7,718 nt of DNA, taken from an uncultured Saprospiraceae bacterium. Its GTDB lineage: Bacteria; Bacteroidota; Bacteroidia; Chitinophagales; Saprospiraceae. This document shows positions 1 through 6,311 of this stretch, piece by piece. The stretch's first letter is position 1, and the number at the start of each line of letters is the position of its first letter. The stretch is from assembly GCA_937921525.1 (NCBI GenBank), contig CAKZUM010000231.1, positions 1-7,718 of the forward strand, given 5' to 3'. The position numbers and the translations under genes were made by a program. The notes below the pieces were generated by a model. That model searched no databases and was not told where the DNA came from. It saw only the letters and a program-made list of their open reading frames with translations.

Positions 1-35
1 GATATGATAAATGATGTAAAGTGAGGCTGATTAAT

Positions 36-502
36 TAACGATGAAATAATAAATCCGTCAAATTGGAGGAGGCTATTTTGTTCTCAGTTTTCGTTATTTT
101 TTTTTGCATAGCAGGGCTACGGAAATAATTTTTAGCGGAAACTGAGGGCAAAAGAGACCGTCCAAAACAGCCCGCTGACGCAGTCTATGGTATATACATA
201 AGTTATTCTTAGAATTTCTCTGATCATTTCAAAGACCTAATAATCAATCGATTATACCATTTTTTTCTATGAGAAGCAGTTCTCATTTTAGATGTAGCTT
301 TATCCCGCAACTTCCCGTTTTAACTCGACAGTTAAAACGTCTAGATAAATTTTCATATAAACCGCCTTAATTTGTCCAGCAACAGGAAGTTGCGGGACAA
401 AAAGGCTAACATTATCTTCTAAAATGAGAATTTCAAAAATTTATGTATATACCATAGCTGACGCAGTAGGGCGGGTCTCGGATTTATTGTTTTATTCTGA
501 CC
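36..502 (+). repeat. Palindromic intergenic repeat A, copy 1 (interrupted)
   Basis: This copy runs from TAACGATGAAATAATAAAT to ATTTATTGTTTTATTC, and those two ends are roughly inverted relative to each other. Its core (about 80-160) forms a long imperfect hairpin. CTCAGTTTTCG (from about 83) pairs with CGGAAACTGAG, and the apex reads GCATAGC-AGG-GCTACGG. The reverse complement of 7455-7612 carries the same blocks in the same order: AATAATAAAT, TTGCATAGC, GCTACGGAA, AAACTGAG, GCAAAAGA, CCGTCC and TTATTGTTTT. This is therefore a dispersed repeat with at least two copies here. Copy 1 is split by the foldback element at 185-457, and without it is about 185 bp long. It also carries a small CCCGC / GCGGG hairpin that copy 2 lacks. 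The exact ends are uncertain by a few bases. Confidence 0.7.
185..457. mobile_element. 273-bp foldback MITE-like element with 17-bp TIRs
   Basis: The ends CTATGGTATATACATAA (185-201) and TTATGTATATACCATAG (441-457) are perfect 17-bp inverted repeats. The element is bracketed by the 10-bp direct repeat CTGACGCAGT at 175-184 and 458-467, the expected footprint of a transposition event. Further inverted arms are nested inside: TCTCATTTTAGA (281-292) with TCTAAAATGAGA (418-429), and TCCCGCAACTTCC (303-315) with GGAAGTTGCGGGA (385-397). There is also a perfect 9-bp apical hairpin, CGTTTTAAC (316-324) with GTTAAAACG (331-339). There is no open reading frame of useful length, so it must be mobilised in trans. 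The transposase family is unknown. Its insertion inside repeat A dates it as younger than that copy. Confidence 0.85.
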
Positions 503-544
503 TTAATGAATTAGAACTCTTTTGTCATATTTAGAACTTGAACT

Positions 545-1861
545 TTACACTTGCGTTTGAACTTGATTTTCCGACGCACCCCAGCCAATATCCTTTTGTA
601 CAAAATAAGCTACAATAAGTGCAGAGAAAACCATATAACTTCCAATCACCATACTTCCTCCTGGTATTAGCTGGTCCAAATGAAACCAAGATCCCATATT
701 AAAAATAATCGCTAAACCAATAATTGACTTTACCGCTTCCAACCAAATAGCATTCGGATCTCTATCCATTAAAGTCGTATAGCTATAGACCATCAGGTAC
801 ATGAACATACCGTATATGAAAACGGCAGGTGTTCCAATTATTGCTATCTGAAACAGTAGATGGAATAGCATAAAAACCAATACAAAAAACTGCGTCCAAG
901 ACCAGATTTTTAAAGGGAGAGAAGCCTCTGTATCATACTTTATAAAATTATTAGGATCAGCCGTTACGATTGGATATTTTGCTGCTACATCAGCAGGTCG
1001 CCATCCTGTCGGCATAAACCAAATTCTAAGCTTATCCCAAAGACTTTTTGCTCGCCATGCATCTTGGATTAATAGCCAGATATGGTTTAAGTTAATTCGT
1101 ATTGGATTCCACGTATTGACTTGTCGAGTGACGCCATAAACGCATGGTTCTTCATCTAACTCTTCTTGAAAAGTTCCAAATAATCTATCCCATATACAAA
1201 ATACAGGAGACATGTTTTTATCCATGTAGATTTTGTTGACCGCATGATGTACTCGATGCTGCGATGGGGTAACAATGATATATTCCAACCACCCCAATTT
1301 GCCAACATGAATCGTATGATACCAAACTTGAACATACAAATGGAAGGGCGTAACGATTGCAATAATCTTTGGCGGTACGCCCAATAAAGCGGCAGGTAAC
1401 ATAAAGAAAACGCTGATGTTGACAAATTTAGAAATGGATTGTCGCAAAGCAGTTGCCATGTTAAACTCTTCTCCAGAATGATGAATTACATGTCGATTCC
1501 AAAAAATATTCACGGAATGTGCCAAGCGATGATACCAATAAGTGGCAAAATCTAAACCCAGTAGAGCTAAGAGATAAGTGACCCAAGTAGTCTCTCTTGC
1601 CACTAATGCAAAATGCTCAAACATAAAATTATAACCTACGATGACAATGGTCAATCCTAACACACTTTTAATAGAGTTGGTCATCCCTGCACTCAAACTG
1701 GAGATGGTGTCCATTGCTCTAAAATTAAAATTGCCTTTGAAATAGGCATAGATTGCTTCCCCTACAATTAAAATAAAAATAGCGGGAATTAAGATCATAA
1801 ATACGTTTGCGACTGTTTGCATTAGAATATTTTTAATATAACAATCATAACTACTCAGCAT
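545..1861 (-). CDS. Sterol desaturase / fatty-acid hydroxylase family protein, alkylglycerol-monooxygenase-like
   Basis: This is an integral-membrane di-iron hydroxylase of 438 aa, close to the length of animal alkylglycerol monooxygenase (about 445 aa). The eight-histidine signature is complete: HRLAH (residues 111-115, HX3H), HVIHH (124-128, HX2HH) and HRVHH (202-206, HX2HH), with an additional YHTIH at 181-185. The stretch after the second box (SGEEFNMATALRQS) and the later DKNMSPVFCIWDRLFGTF resemble the ether-lipid-cleaving AGMO subgroup rather than plain fatty-acid hydroxylases. About three further hydrophobic segments follow (roughly residues 325-430). An oxidative role on alkylglycerols, sterols or other lipids in the inner membrane is inferred; the substrate is not shown. 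Met14 (ATG at 1820-1822) starts directly before the first membrane helix and follows an A/T-rich leader, so it may be the true start. The gene is divergent from the DUF1295 gene, with 271 bp between them. No clear terminator is visible downstream. Confidence 0.9.
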   Translation of the reverse strand: MLSSYDCYIKNILMQTVANVFMILIPAIFILIVGEAIYAYFKGNFNFRAMDTISSLSAGMTNSIKSVLGLTIVIVGYNFMFEHFALVARETTWVTYLLALLGLDFATYWYHRLAHSVNIFWNRHVIHHSGEEFNMATALRQSISKFVNISVFFMLPAALLGVPPKIIAIVTPFHLYVQVWYHTIHVGKLGWLEYIIVTPSQHRVHHAVNKIYMDKNMSPVFCIWDRLFGTFQEELDEEPCVYGVTRQVNTWNPIRINLNHIWLLIQDAWRAKSLWDKLRIWFMPTGWRPADVAAKYPIVTADPNNFIKYDTEASLPLKIWSWTQFFVLVFMLFHLLFQIAIIGTPAVFIYGMFMYLMVYSYTTLMDRDPNAIWLEAVKSIIGLAIIFNMGSWFHLDQLIPGGSMVIGSYMVFSALIVAYFVQKDIGWGASENQVQTQV

Positions 1862-2070
1862 CGGCTAAAGCTAATTCGTAGTATAATATATGCCATGAGA
1901 CTTATATAAACTTCGAGCCTAATATCTGATAGTAAAAATAAGAAATCACTTGGAGAAACATGGAGTGGTTGATAAAATTATTTGCTTTGAAGCAATATAG
2001 AATAGAAAAGATACAATAATATACAGAAGTTGTTTAAGAATGTAGTCTGATATTAGTTGTAAGGGCTTGT

Positions 2071-2102
2071 TTTGTGAACTTTATTCCTTATCCATAGTTT
2101 AA
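2071..2102 (+). promoter_or_regulatory. Candidate Bacteroidota-type promoter for the DUF1295 gene
   Basis: TTTG (2071-2074) and TAGTTTAA (2095-2102) are separated by 20 nt. This fits the phylum's TTTG (-33) / TAnnTTTG (-7) pattern with two mismatches in the -7 box. Transcription would start near 2108-2110, giving a leader of about 25 nt before the ATG at 2133. The rest of the 1862-2132 divergent spacer is AT-rich, and I found no convincing minus-strand promoter in it. The match is short enough that chance is possible. Confidence 0.4.
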
Positions 2103-2132
2103 GAAACGGATGAAATTTTCAAAACGAATAAA

Positions 2133-2996
2133 ATGAACAATCAACAAGCAATTAAAAGTTTAATCATAGCTCCCATCATTGCACTATTAGTAGTAATTGC
2201 AGGTTCTCAATACGGTCAGTCACTTCATGGATGGCCACTATATGCAATGGGAGTCGCTTTAGCTTTTTTAATCAATTGGGGCATGTTTGTGCCAGCAAAG
2301 ATTTTGCAGACAGAAAAATTCTTTGATTTAACGGGCAGTTTGACCTACATAACGGTTACGCTTATGGCGCTCTATTTTAGTGAAAATTTAGACCTGCGTT
2401 CTCATTTACTTGGGGCAATGGTAATTATATGGGCGGTCCGTTTAGGTACTTTTTTATTCAATAGAATATTACAAGATGGCAAGGATGATCGTTTTGATAA
2501 AATCATACCGAACACCCTTCGTTTTTTCAATGTATGGACTTTACAAGCTTTATGGGTGAGCTTGACGGCGGCAGCTGCTTTAATAGCAATTACCTCTAAT
2601 CAACGGAAAGCCTTAGGTGTGTTTGCCTTTATAGGATTAGCCGTATGGTTGATTGGTTTTCTCATAGAAGTAGTAGCGGATAATCAAAAGCGACAGTTTA
2701 AAAAAGATCCAAAGAATAAAGGCCGATTCATTCAAACAGGTTTATGGGCGCATTCAAGACACCCTAATTACTTTGGTGAAATCATGCTTTGGACGGGTGT
2801 CTTTATTGTTGCTGCTCCTGTATTACAAGGATGGCAGTGGGTGGCGATTATTTCTCCAATTTTTGTTTATTTATTGCTAACAAAGATTAGCGGCGTTCCA
2901 GGATTGGAGGCAAAAGCAGAGCAGAAATGGGGCGGGGAGGCAGACTACGAAGCGTATAAGAGTAGTACGCCTGTATTGGTTCCTAAACTTGGGTAG
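2133..2996 (+). CDS. DUF1295 family integral membrane protein (steroid 5-alpha-reductase-like)
   Basis: This 287-aa polytopic membrane protein belongs to the DUF1295 family, which is related to the C-terminal part of steroid 5-alpha-reductases and to isoprenylcysteine methyltransferases. Supporting motifs in order are EKFFDLTGSLTY (61-72), RLGTFLFNR...DDRFD (103-122), NTLRFFNVWTLQALW (127-141), ADNQKRQFK (182-190) and the cofactor-site signature GLWAHSRHPNYFGE (203-216). The tail then contains ISGVPGLEAKAEQKWG and DYEAY. About six to seven hydrophobic helices cover most of the protein, and the length is near the family norm. A reduction of a double bond in a lipid, using NADPH, is plausible from the family but is not proven for any close relative I can name. 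The start is the only good in-frame ATG; an ATG at 2110 is out of frame. It is divergent from the AGMO-like gene. Confidence 0.88.
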   Translation: MNNQQAIKSLIIAPIIALLVVIAGSQYGQSLHGWPLYAMGVALAFLINWGMFVPAKILQTEKFFDLTGSLTYITVTLMALYFSENLDLRSHLLGAMVIIWAVRLGTFLFNRILQDGKDDRFDKIIPNTLRFFNVWTLQALWVSLTAAAALIAITSNQRKALGVFAFIGLAVWLIGFLIEVVADNQKRQFKKDPKNKGRFIQTGLWAHSRHPNYFGEIMLWTGVFIVAAPVLQGWQWVAIISPIFVYLLLTKISGVPGLEAKAEQKWGGEADYEAYKSSTPVLVPKLG

Positions 2997-3028
2997 ATTC
3001 GTGTGGTTGAGAAAATCAGAAATCTTAA

Positions 3029-3090
3029 ATCATACATCATAAATCATATATCCATCTAGGTCAAAGCAGGATGGATTTATGATGTATGAT
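3029..3090. terminator. Long stem-loop between convergent genes
   Basis: ATCATACATCATAAATC (3029-3045) is a perfect 17-bp inverted partner of 3074-3090, and an inner TCCATC (3051-3056) can instead pair with GATGGA (3070-3075). The stem sits between the stop of the plus-strand DUF1295 gene and the stop of the minus-strand metallophosphatase gene, so it could stop transcription from both sides. It lacks an adjacent T-run, so classical intrinsic termination is uncertain. Its right arm is part of the heptanucleotide repeat at 3079-3127. Confidence 0.45.
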
Positions 3091-3127
3091 GTATGATGTA
3101 TGATGTATGATTTTTGATGTATGATTT
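3079..3127. repeat. Heptanucleotide tandem repeat (ATGATGT)n
   Basis: Seven consecutive 7-bp units are present: four exact ATGATGT, then ATGATTT, TTGATGT and ATGATTT. The left-hand sequence at 3027-3048 contains the complementary form (CATACATCATAAATCAT), so the repeat folds back on itself. It is non-coding and lies just beyond the stop codon of the minus-strand metallophosphatase gene. Confidence 0.9.
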
Positions 3128-3138
3128 GCACAAGCCCC

Positions 3139-4056
3139 TCAACCCGTAATCAAGGTATTCTCACAGGTAGTACACTTTCCTTTCTTATTTCTTTCAAAAT
3201 AAATATCTAACTTACCCAAATAAATACCAGCAAAACCCACCTGATTAATAATCACTTCTTCGTTGTCTAAATTTCGATAAGATGCTGCTGTTTTCATAAA
3301 GGTGTGGGTATGCCCGCCGATGATGACATCTATGTGTTGGCTATTTTCTGCAAGGACTACATCAGATACTTTATTTTCTTTATACTTAAATCCAAGATGT
3401 GAAAGACAGACTACCAAATCACATTGTTGCTCTTTCTTCAATTGAAGTGCCAATTTATTAGCGGTACTAATTGGATCGAGATAACGCGTTCCTTTAAAAT
3501 CTTTTTCAGGTACGAGTCCTTCTAATTCTATACCGAGCCCAAACACACCAATTTTAAGCGGACCTTTTTTGAAAATTTTATACGGCTGAGTTTGCCCATT
3601 CATCAGCGTATCAGAAAAGTCGTAATTGCTTATCAAAAAAGGAAAATTAGCATGGGGCAATTGTTTGTACAACCCCTTAATGCCTGCATCAAAATCGTGA
3701 TTACCAATCGTAGCAGCATCATATTTCATGGCGGACATTAACTTGAATTCTAACTCTCCACCAAAGAAATTAAAGTAAGGAGTCCCTTGAAAAATATCCC
3801 CTGCATCAAATAATAACACATGCTCTTCTGCTGCTCTAATTTTTTTAAGTAAGCTTGCTCTTCTTGCCGCTCCAGCTGCTCCCTCGTTTCTGCCCCCATC
3901 CATTGGAAACGGCTCGATTCTGCTATGCACATCGTTGGTATGTAAAATCGTTAATTTTATTAAATCCTTTTTTGCGAATGCCGCTAAAGGAAATGCCCCC
4001 ATACTACTTAATAGGGTAGTGGTACTTATTTTTTGTATAAAGGATCTTCTTTTCAT
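3139..4056 (-). CDS. Tat-exported metallophosphatase, catalytic half of a split 5'-nucleotidase
   Basis: This is a calcineurin-like metallophosphoesterase of the UshA/5'-nucleotidase group, 305 aa from the chosen start. It begins MKRRSFIQK, a good twin-arginine motif, followed by a hydrophobic stretch and a likely cleavage after AFA (about residue 28), so it should work folded in the periplasm. All metal-site motifs are visible: NDVH (D42, H44), AGDIFQG (D87), GNHDFD (N119, H120), SHLG (H220) and GGHTH (H249, H251). The substrate-binding C-terminal domain of ordinary 5'-nucleotidases is absent and is supplied by the separate gene at 6312-7082. A longer in-frame ATG at 4087-4089 adds 11 residues in front of the Tat motif; I prefer the internal start because it puts the twin arginines at positions 3-4. 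Likely role: release of phosphate from extracytoplasmic nucleotides. Confidence 0.92.
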   Translation of the reverse strand: MKRRSFIQKISTTTLLSSMGAFPLAAFAKKDLIKLTILHTNDVHSRIEPFPMDGGRNEGAAGAARRASLLKKIRAAEEHVLLFDAGDIFQGTPYFNFFGGELEFKLMSAMKYDAATIGNHDFDAGIKGLYKQLPHANFPFLISNYDFSDTLMNGQTQPYKIFKKGPLKIGVFGLGIELEGLVPEKDFKGTRYLDPISTANKLALQLKKEQQCDLVVCLSHLGFKYKENKVSDVVLAENSQHIDVIIGGHTHTFMKTAASYRNLDNEEVIINQVGFAGIYLGKLDIYFERNKKGKCTTCENTLITG

Positions 4057-4102
4057 TTTATATGATACTATATTTTTCAAGGAAAACACTACAATTAGAT
4101 GA

Positions 4103-4168
4103 ATGATAAAAAAATACTATTTACTTTGTTTTTTGATATTTAGCTTATATATTTGTGATACCCAATAA
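4103..4168 (+). other. Possible micro-ORF or gene remnant with lipoprotein-like signal
   Basis: An ATG is followed by 20 more codons and TAA. The peptide starts MIKKYY, continues as a hydrophobic run and ends LYICDTQ, which resembles a complete lipoprotein signal peptide with its lipidation cysteine, followed at once by a stop. It is divergent from the metallophosphatase gene. It may be a truncated gene start left at the edge of the inserted island, a tiny membrane peptide, or chance in AT-rich DNA. No ribosome site or promoter supports expression. Confidence 0.2.
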
Positions 4169-4195
4169 TAAAAACCTTATCAAGGAAATAAAATT

Positions 4196-4230
4196 CTTTT
4201 CTTTTCTTTTCTTTTCTTTTCTTTTCTTTT
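4196..4230. repeat. Perfect pentanucleotide microsatellite (CTTTT)7
   Basis: There are seven uninterrupted CTTTT units, reading AAAAG on the minus strand. The tract lies about 140 bp upstream of the metallophosphatase start, in the stretch where a promoter for that gene could sit, and outside any coding frame. Slippage would change spacing by 5 bp per unit, about half a helical turn. Confidence 0.95.
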
Positions 4231-4665
4231 CTGTAGCGTCAAAAAAATATTTATTGAGAATTGTAAGGAGTATCTAGCTTACGTAATAATTGCTTATATG
4301 TAATCTATTTGTTCTTTATATTTAATTAGCTGATTGATAGAATTTATTATGCTAATAAAATAACCACTAAACCTAGTGTTTGGTGAAGCTATTGTTTATT
4401 GCAAAATAAATTGAACACAGTTATTTTAACAAATTGATAGTTGATATGTCAACTAGTGAACTTTAACGCTATACCATAATTCTAAACATTTATCTTTTAC
4501 ATAAATTATAAAATACAGCTACAGTTATTATTTAACCATTAAAAAGAATGCCTATGTAGTTAGAAGTCCATTAAACCAAAATACGCTACAACACATACAA
4601 ATTATTTTTCCTAGCATTTAACAAAATAGAGGCTTACTTATTTAAGTAATTTGCTTCTACAAAAA

Positions 4666-4794
4666 ATCAAGAAGTCTAAAAACAAAAAGAGAGACTACGA
4701 TCAACCATCGAAATGGTGCATAGCCCCTCAGTTCTACCGGCAAAGTAGAGTGGGCAAGTTAGTCATTTCTTAGAAGTTTTTCAAATTTCTTGAT
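4666..4794 (+). ncRNA. Candidate structured RNA or leader upstream of the lipoprotein gene
   Basis: Nested complementary segments form a multi-branch fold. The outer stem pairs ATCAAGAA (4666-4673) with TTCTTGAT (4787-4794). Then AAAAAC (4678-4683) pairs with GTTTTT (4776-4781), and GACT (4693-4696) with AGTC (4761-4764). Two inner hairpins follow: ACCAT-CGAA-ATGGT (4704-4717), and GCCC (4723-4726) with GGGC (4752-4755) enclosing TCTAC (4733-4737) / GTAGA (4745-4749). The inner part is clearly richer in G+C than the surrounding AT-rich spacer. It ends about 70 nt before the lipoprotein start, so it could be a cis-regulatory leader, an independent small RNA, or a small palindromic mobile element. 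It matches no riboswitch class I recognise. The strand is inferred from the downstream gene. Confidence 0.4.
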
Positions 4795-4864
4795 GGATAA
4801 TCAGTACTGCGATTTTTAATTGCAATACTTTAATATTTTCATCAATTTTTAAAAAAACTTAAAC

Positions 4865-5527
4865 ATGAAGAATTTTAAATTCTTGCTCGTATTTTTTGTT
4901 CTTGCCCTTTCCATGAATTCTTGTCAAAAGGATGCTATTCTATCGGAAGAGGCGAATCCTGTTAATCTAGAAGAGGTTAGCTTGTTAGTGAAGGATATTA
5001 CTTCGGACAATTTTGTTGTTCGATCTATGGAAAATAACTTAGTCTCTCAGGCTCAATGGGAGGAGATTTTAACTAAGGTTAATAATGGGGAGGAACTTGA
5101 TTTAGCTTTAAGAGTTATAACGAATGATGAGGTAAGAGAAAATGCTTTAACTTTTTTTAAAAAAGCATCTATTCGTTATGAAGAATTAAAAGAAGATCTT
5201 AAAAGAGATCCTAAATTATTAGAAAAAGCTGTTGATTCTGAAGTTTTTGCAATCAGTAGAGGAGGAGATTGTGAACATTGCGATAAGGAGCGTGCCTCAT
5301 GCAATAGAGGAGCTGGGAGAATAGGTGTTGCTGCATTCGGAACAGCTGTATTTGGTGGATTGACTACAACAGCTTATACTCTGAATCCCGTTCCTTTTTA
5401 TGCAGGATTTGTCATAGGTATAGTTGGTGGTGGGTTTTCCTATGCTGCAATTAGAGCTAACTGTAGTGATTCATTTGATACATGCGTTGATATTTGTAAA
5501 AGTCGTTTACCTGGTTCCAAAGGTTAG
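4865..5527 (+). CDS. Lipoprotein with cysteine-bracketed hydrophobic C-terminal domain, unknown function
   Basis: This is a 220-aa protein I do not recognise. Residues 1-20 are a lipoprotein signal ending MNSC, and Cys20 is followed by Q-K-D, resembling the surface-export signature known for Capnocytophaga lipoproteins, so outer-surface display is likely. Residues 34-128 are charged and mostly helical (VSQAQWEEIL, YEELKEDLKRDPKLLEKAV). A Gly-Gly pair (133-134) precedes a distinct last domain. That domain has a CX2CX6C cluster (136, 139, 146), then a 49-residue glycine/alanine-rich hydrophobic stretch (149-197, VAAFGTAVFGG and GFVIGIVGGG) that looks like two packed helices, then a CX6CX3C cluster (200, 207, 211). 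The Gly-Gly plus hydrophobic domain recalls bacteriocin precursors, but the lipoprotein signal argues against a classic one. Two small membrane proteins follow, the first 54 bp downstream and before any terminator, so they may be co-transcribed. Confidence 0.75.
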   Translation: MKNFKFLLVFFVLALSMNSCQKDAILSEEANPVNLEEVSLLVKDITSDNFVVRSMENNLVSQAQWEEILTKVNNGEELDLALRVITNDEVRENALTFFKKASIRYEELKEDLKRDPKLLEKAVDSEVFAISRGGDCEHCDKERASCNRGAGRIGVAAFGTAVFGGLTTTAYTLNPVPFYAGFVIGIVGGGFSYAAIRANCSDSFDTCVDICKSRLPGSKG

Positions 5528-5581
5528 GTCTAATCAATTGGAAGAGGAATTTTTTTATGTAATAATAGTAAATACTGAATT

Positions 5582-5839
5582 ATGAATGATAAAACTAAAA
5601 TTAGATTTTTCGCTCTATCATTGCTTATTCCTAATATATTTTTACTTTATGCAGCAATAGTAAATGATAGCTATCTAGATCATGCAGCAATAATATTTAT
5701 ATTGGTATCTTTATTAGGTACAATTTTTCTTTGGAAAAATAAACTAATTGATAAATTGTTATTTTTAATAGGGTTGATTTGTATATTTATTTTTGCAATC
5801 GGATATTTCTTTATATTTCATTCTGAAGAGTTACTATAA
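5582..5839 (+). CDS. Small three-helix membrane protein, paralogue 1
   Basis: This 85-aa, very hydrophobic protein has no family I recognise. A short charged N-terminus (MNDKTKIR) is followed by three predicted membrane helices at about 8-28, 33-52 and 57-79, with a K-N-K...D-K loop between helices 2 and 3. It aligns along its whole length with the 87-aa product of 5979-6242. About one third of residues are identical by eye, including TKI, IP, LYA, DK and a C-terminal IF...YF. The first 36 coding bases match at about 31 positions, so this is a local duplication. It lies 54 bp after the lipoprotein gene and just before a strong terminator, suggesting a two-gene transcript. A protective or immunity-like role is only an inference from size and position. 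Confidence 0.7.
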   Translation: MNDKTKIRFFALSLLIPNIFLLYAAIVNDSYLDHAAIIFILVSLLGTIFLWKNKLIDKLLFLIGLICIFIFAIGYFFIFHSEELL

Positions 5840-5867
5840 TTACATTACCTTATTAATATATTAATAG

Positions 5868-5920
5868 GAACTCATTTAGTTGTTTGGCTATTTATGCTAA
5901 ATAGCTAAGTGAGTTCTTTT
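5868..5920 (+). terminator. Strong two-tier intrinsic terminator
   Basis: GAACTCATTTA (5868-5878) pairs with TAAGTGAGTTC (5906-5916) over 11 bp with one G-U. Inside it GCTATTTA (5887-5894) pairs perfectly with TAAATAGC (5898-5905) around a TGC loop. TTTT follows immediately. It lies 28 bp after the stop of the first small membrane protein gene and separates it from its paralogue. Confidence 0.8.
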
Positions 5921-5978
5921 ATTGAAATGATAGCAATGATAAGATTATTTTCGTCTAGTAAAATACATTATTTAATCT

Positions 5979-6242
5979 ATGAAAGATGAAACTAAAATTA
6001 GCATTATCGCTCTAGTGATGGTTATTCCAGCTTTGTATGGACTCTATGCAACAAAAGCAGGAACGGACTATCAACTCAGTCTTTCTATATTCATATATGC
6101 GGTGGTAAATATTATTGGCTTGTTATATTTTTTGAAATACCGTTTTATGGATAAAAGGTTAGCCTTATTATCTATACTTAGTATACTAATTTTTACGACA
6201 GCATATTTTTATGCATCTTATTCTGATAGATCATTATACTAA
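5979..6242 (+). CDS. Small three-helix membrane protein, paralogue 2
   Basis: This 87-aa protein of unknown function is homologous to the product of 5582-5839. It has the same MxDxTKI start, three hydrophobic helices (about 8-26, 34-53 and 59-80) and a conserved DK before helix 3, with a polar SDRSLY tail. It lies beyond the terminator at 5868-5920, so it probably has its own promoter. I could not identify a convincing TTTG / TAnnTTTG pair in the 58 bp between terminator and ATG. The paralogues have diverged at protein level while keeping hydropathy and the N-terminus, which favours both being functional genes rather than one being a decaying copy. Confidence 0.68.
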   Translation: MKDETKISIIALVMVIPALYGLYATKAGTDYQLSLSIFIYAVVNIIGLLYFLKYRFMDKRLALLSILSILIFTTAYFYASYSDRSLY

Positions 6243-6281
6243 TATAGAATAGGAATAAAACTTATCATTCAATAATAACAC

Positions 6282-6311
6282 ATTTAGATAGCCTCCTCTA
6301 AATTAGTTTTT
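6282..6311 (+). terminator. Weak hairpin plus T-run after the second small membrane gene
   Basis: ATTTAGA (6282-6288) pairs perfectly with TCTAAAT (6297-6303) around an 8-nt loop, and TTTTT (6307-6311) follows. The stem is AT-rich, so termination would be weak. It sits between the convergent ends of the plus-strand paralogue and the minus-strand nucleotidase-domain gene, and touches the stop of the latter. Confidence 0.35.

Larger units (their letters stand above)
4057..4864. other. Long AT-rich intergenic region
   Basis: About 800 bp without a convincing gene. It contains a 21-codon signal-like micro-ORF (4103-4168), a CTTTT microsatellite (4196-4230), a small TTACTT / AAGTAA hairpin near 4635-4650, and the strongly self-complementary segment at 4666-4794. 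Between 4232 and 4632 I see only stop-rich AT sequence with no repeat, RNA gene or clear promoter. Confidence 0.7.

Noticed and set aside
64..80. GAGGAGGCTAT shared with the minus strand near 6289-6299
   Set aside because: The shared stretch is only 11 bp with no matching flanks, so there is no evidence of a common element.
1156..1425. 89-codon open frame on the minus strand
   Set aside because: It lies wholly inside the AGMO-like gene in another frame, and its product has no recognisable domain.
3750..3932. 60-codon open frame on the minus strand
   Set aside because: It is a shadow frame of the metallophosphatase gene, whose catalytic motifs are intact in the other frame.
4099..4143. A decayed third copy of the small membrane protein, because ATGAATGATAAAA matches the start at 5582
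   Set aside because: The match stops after about 13 bases and the frame closes after 14 codons. This is likely chance in AT-rich DNA.
4704..4755. c-di-GMP riboswitch, suggested by CGAAA, GGCAAAG and a two-hairpin layout
   Set aside because: The order of conserved blocks and the tetraloop-receptor elements do not fit the class, so I keep it only as an unassigned structured candidate.
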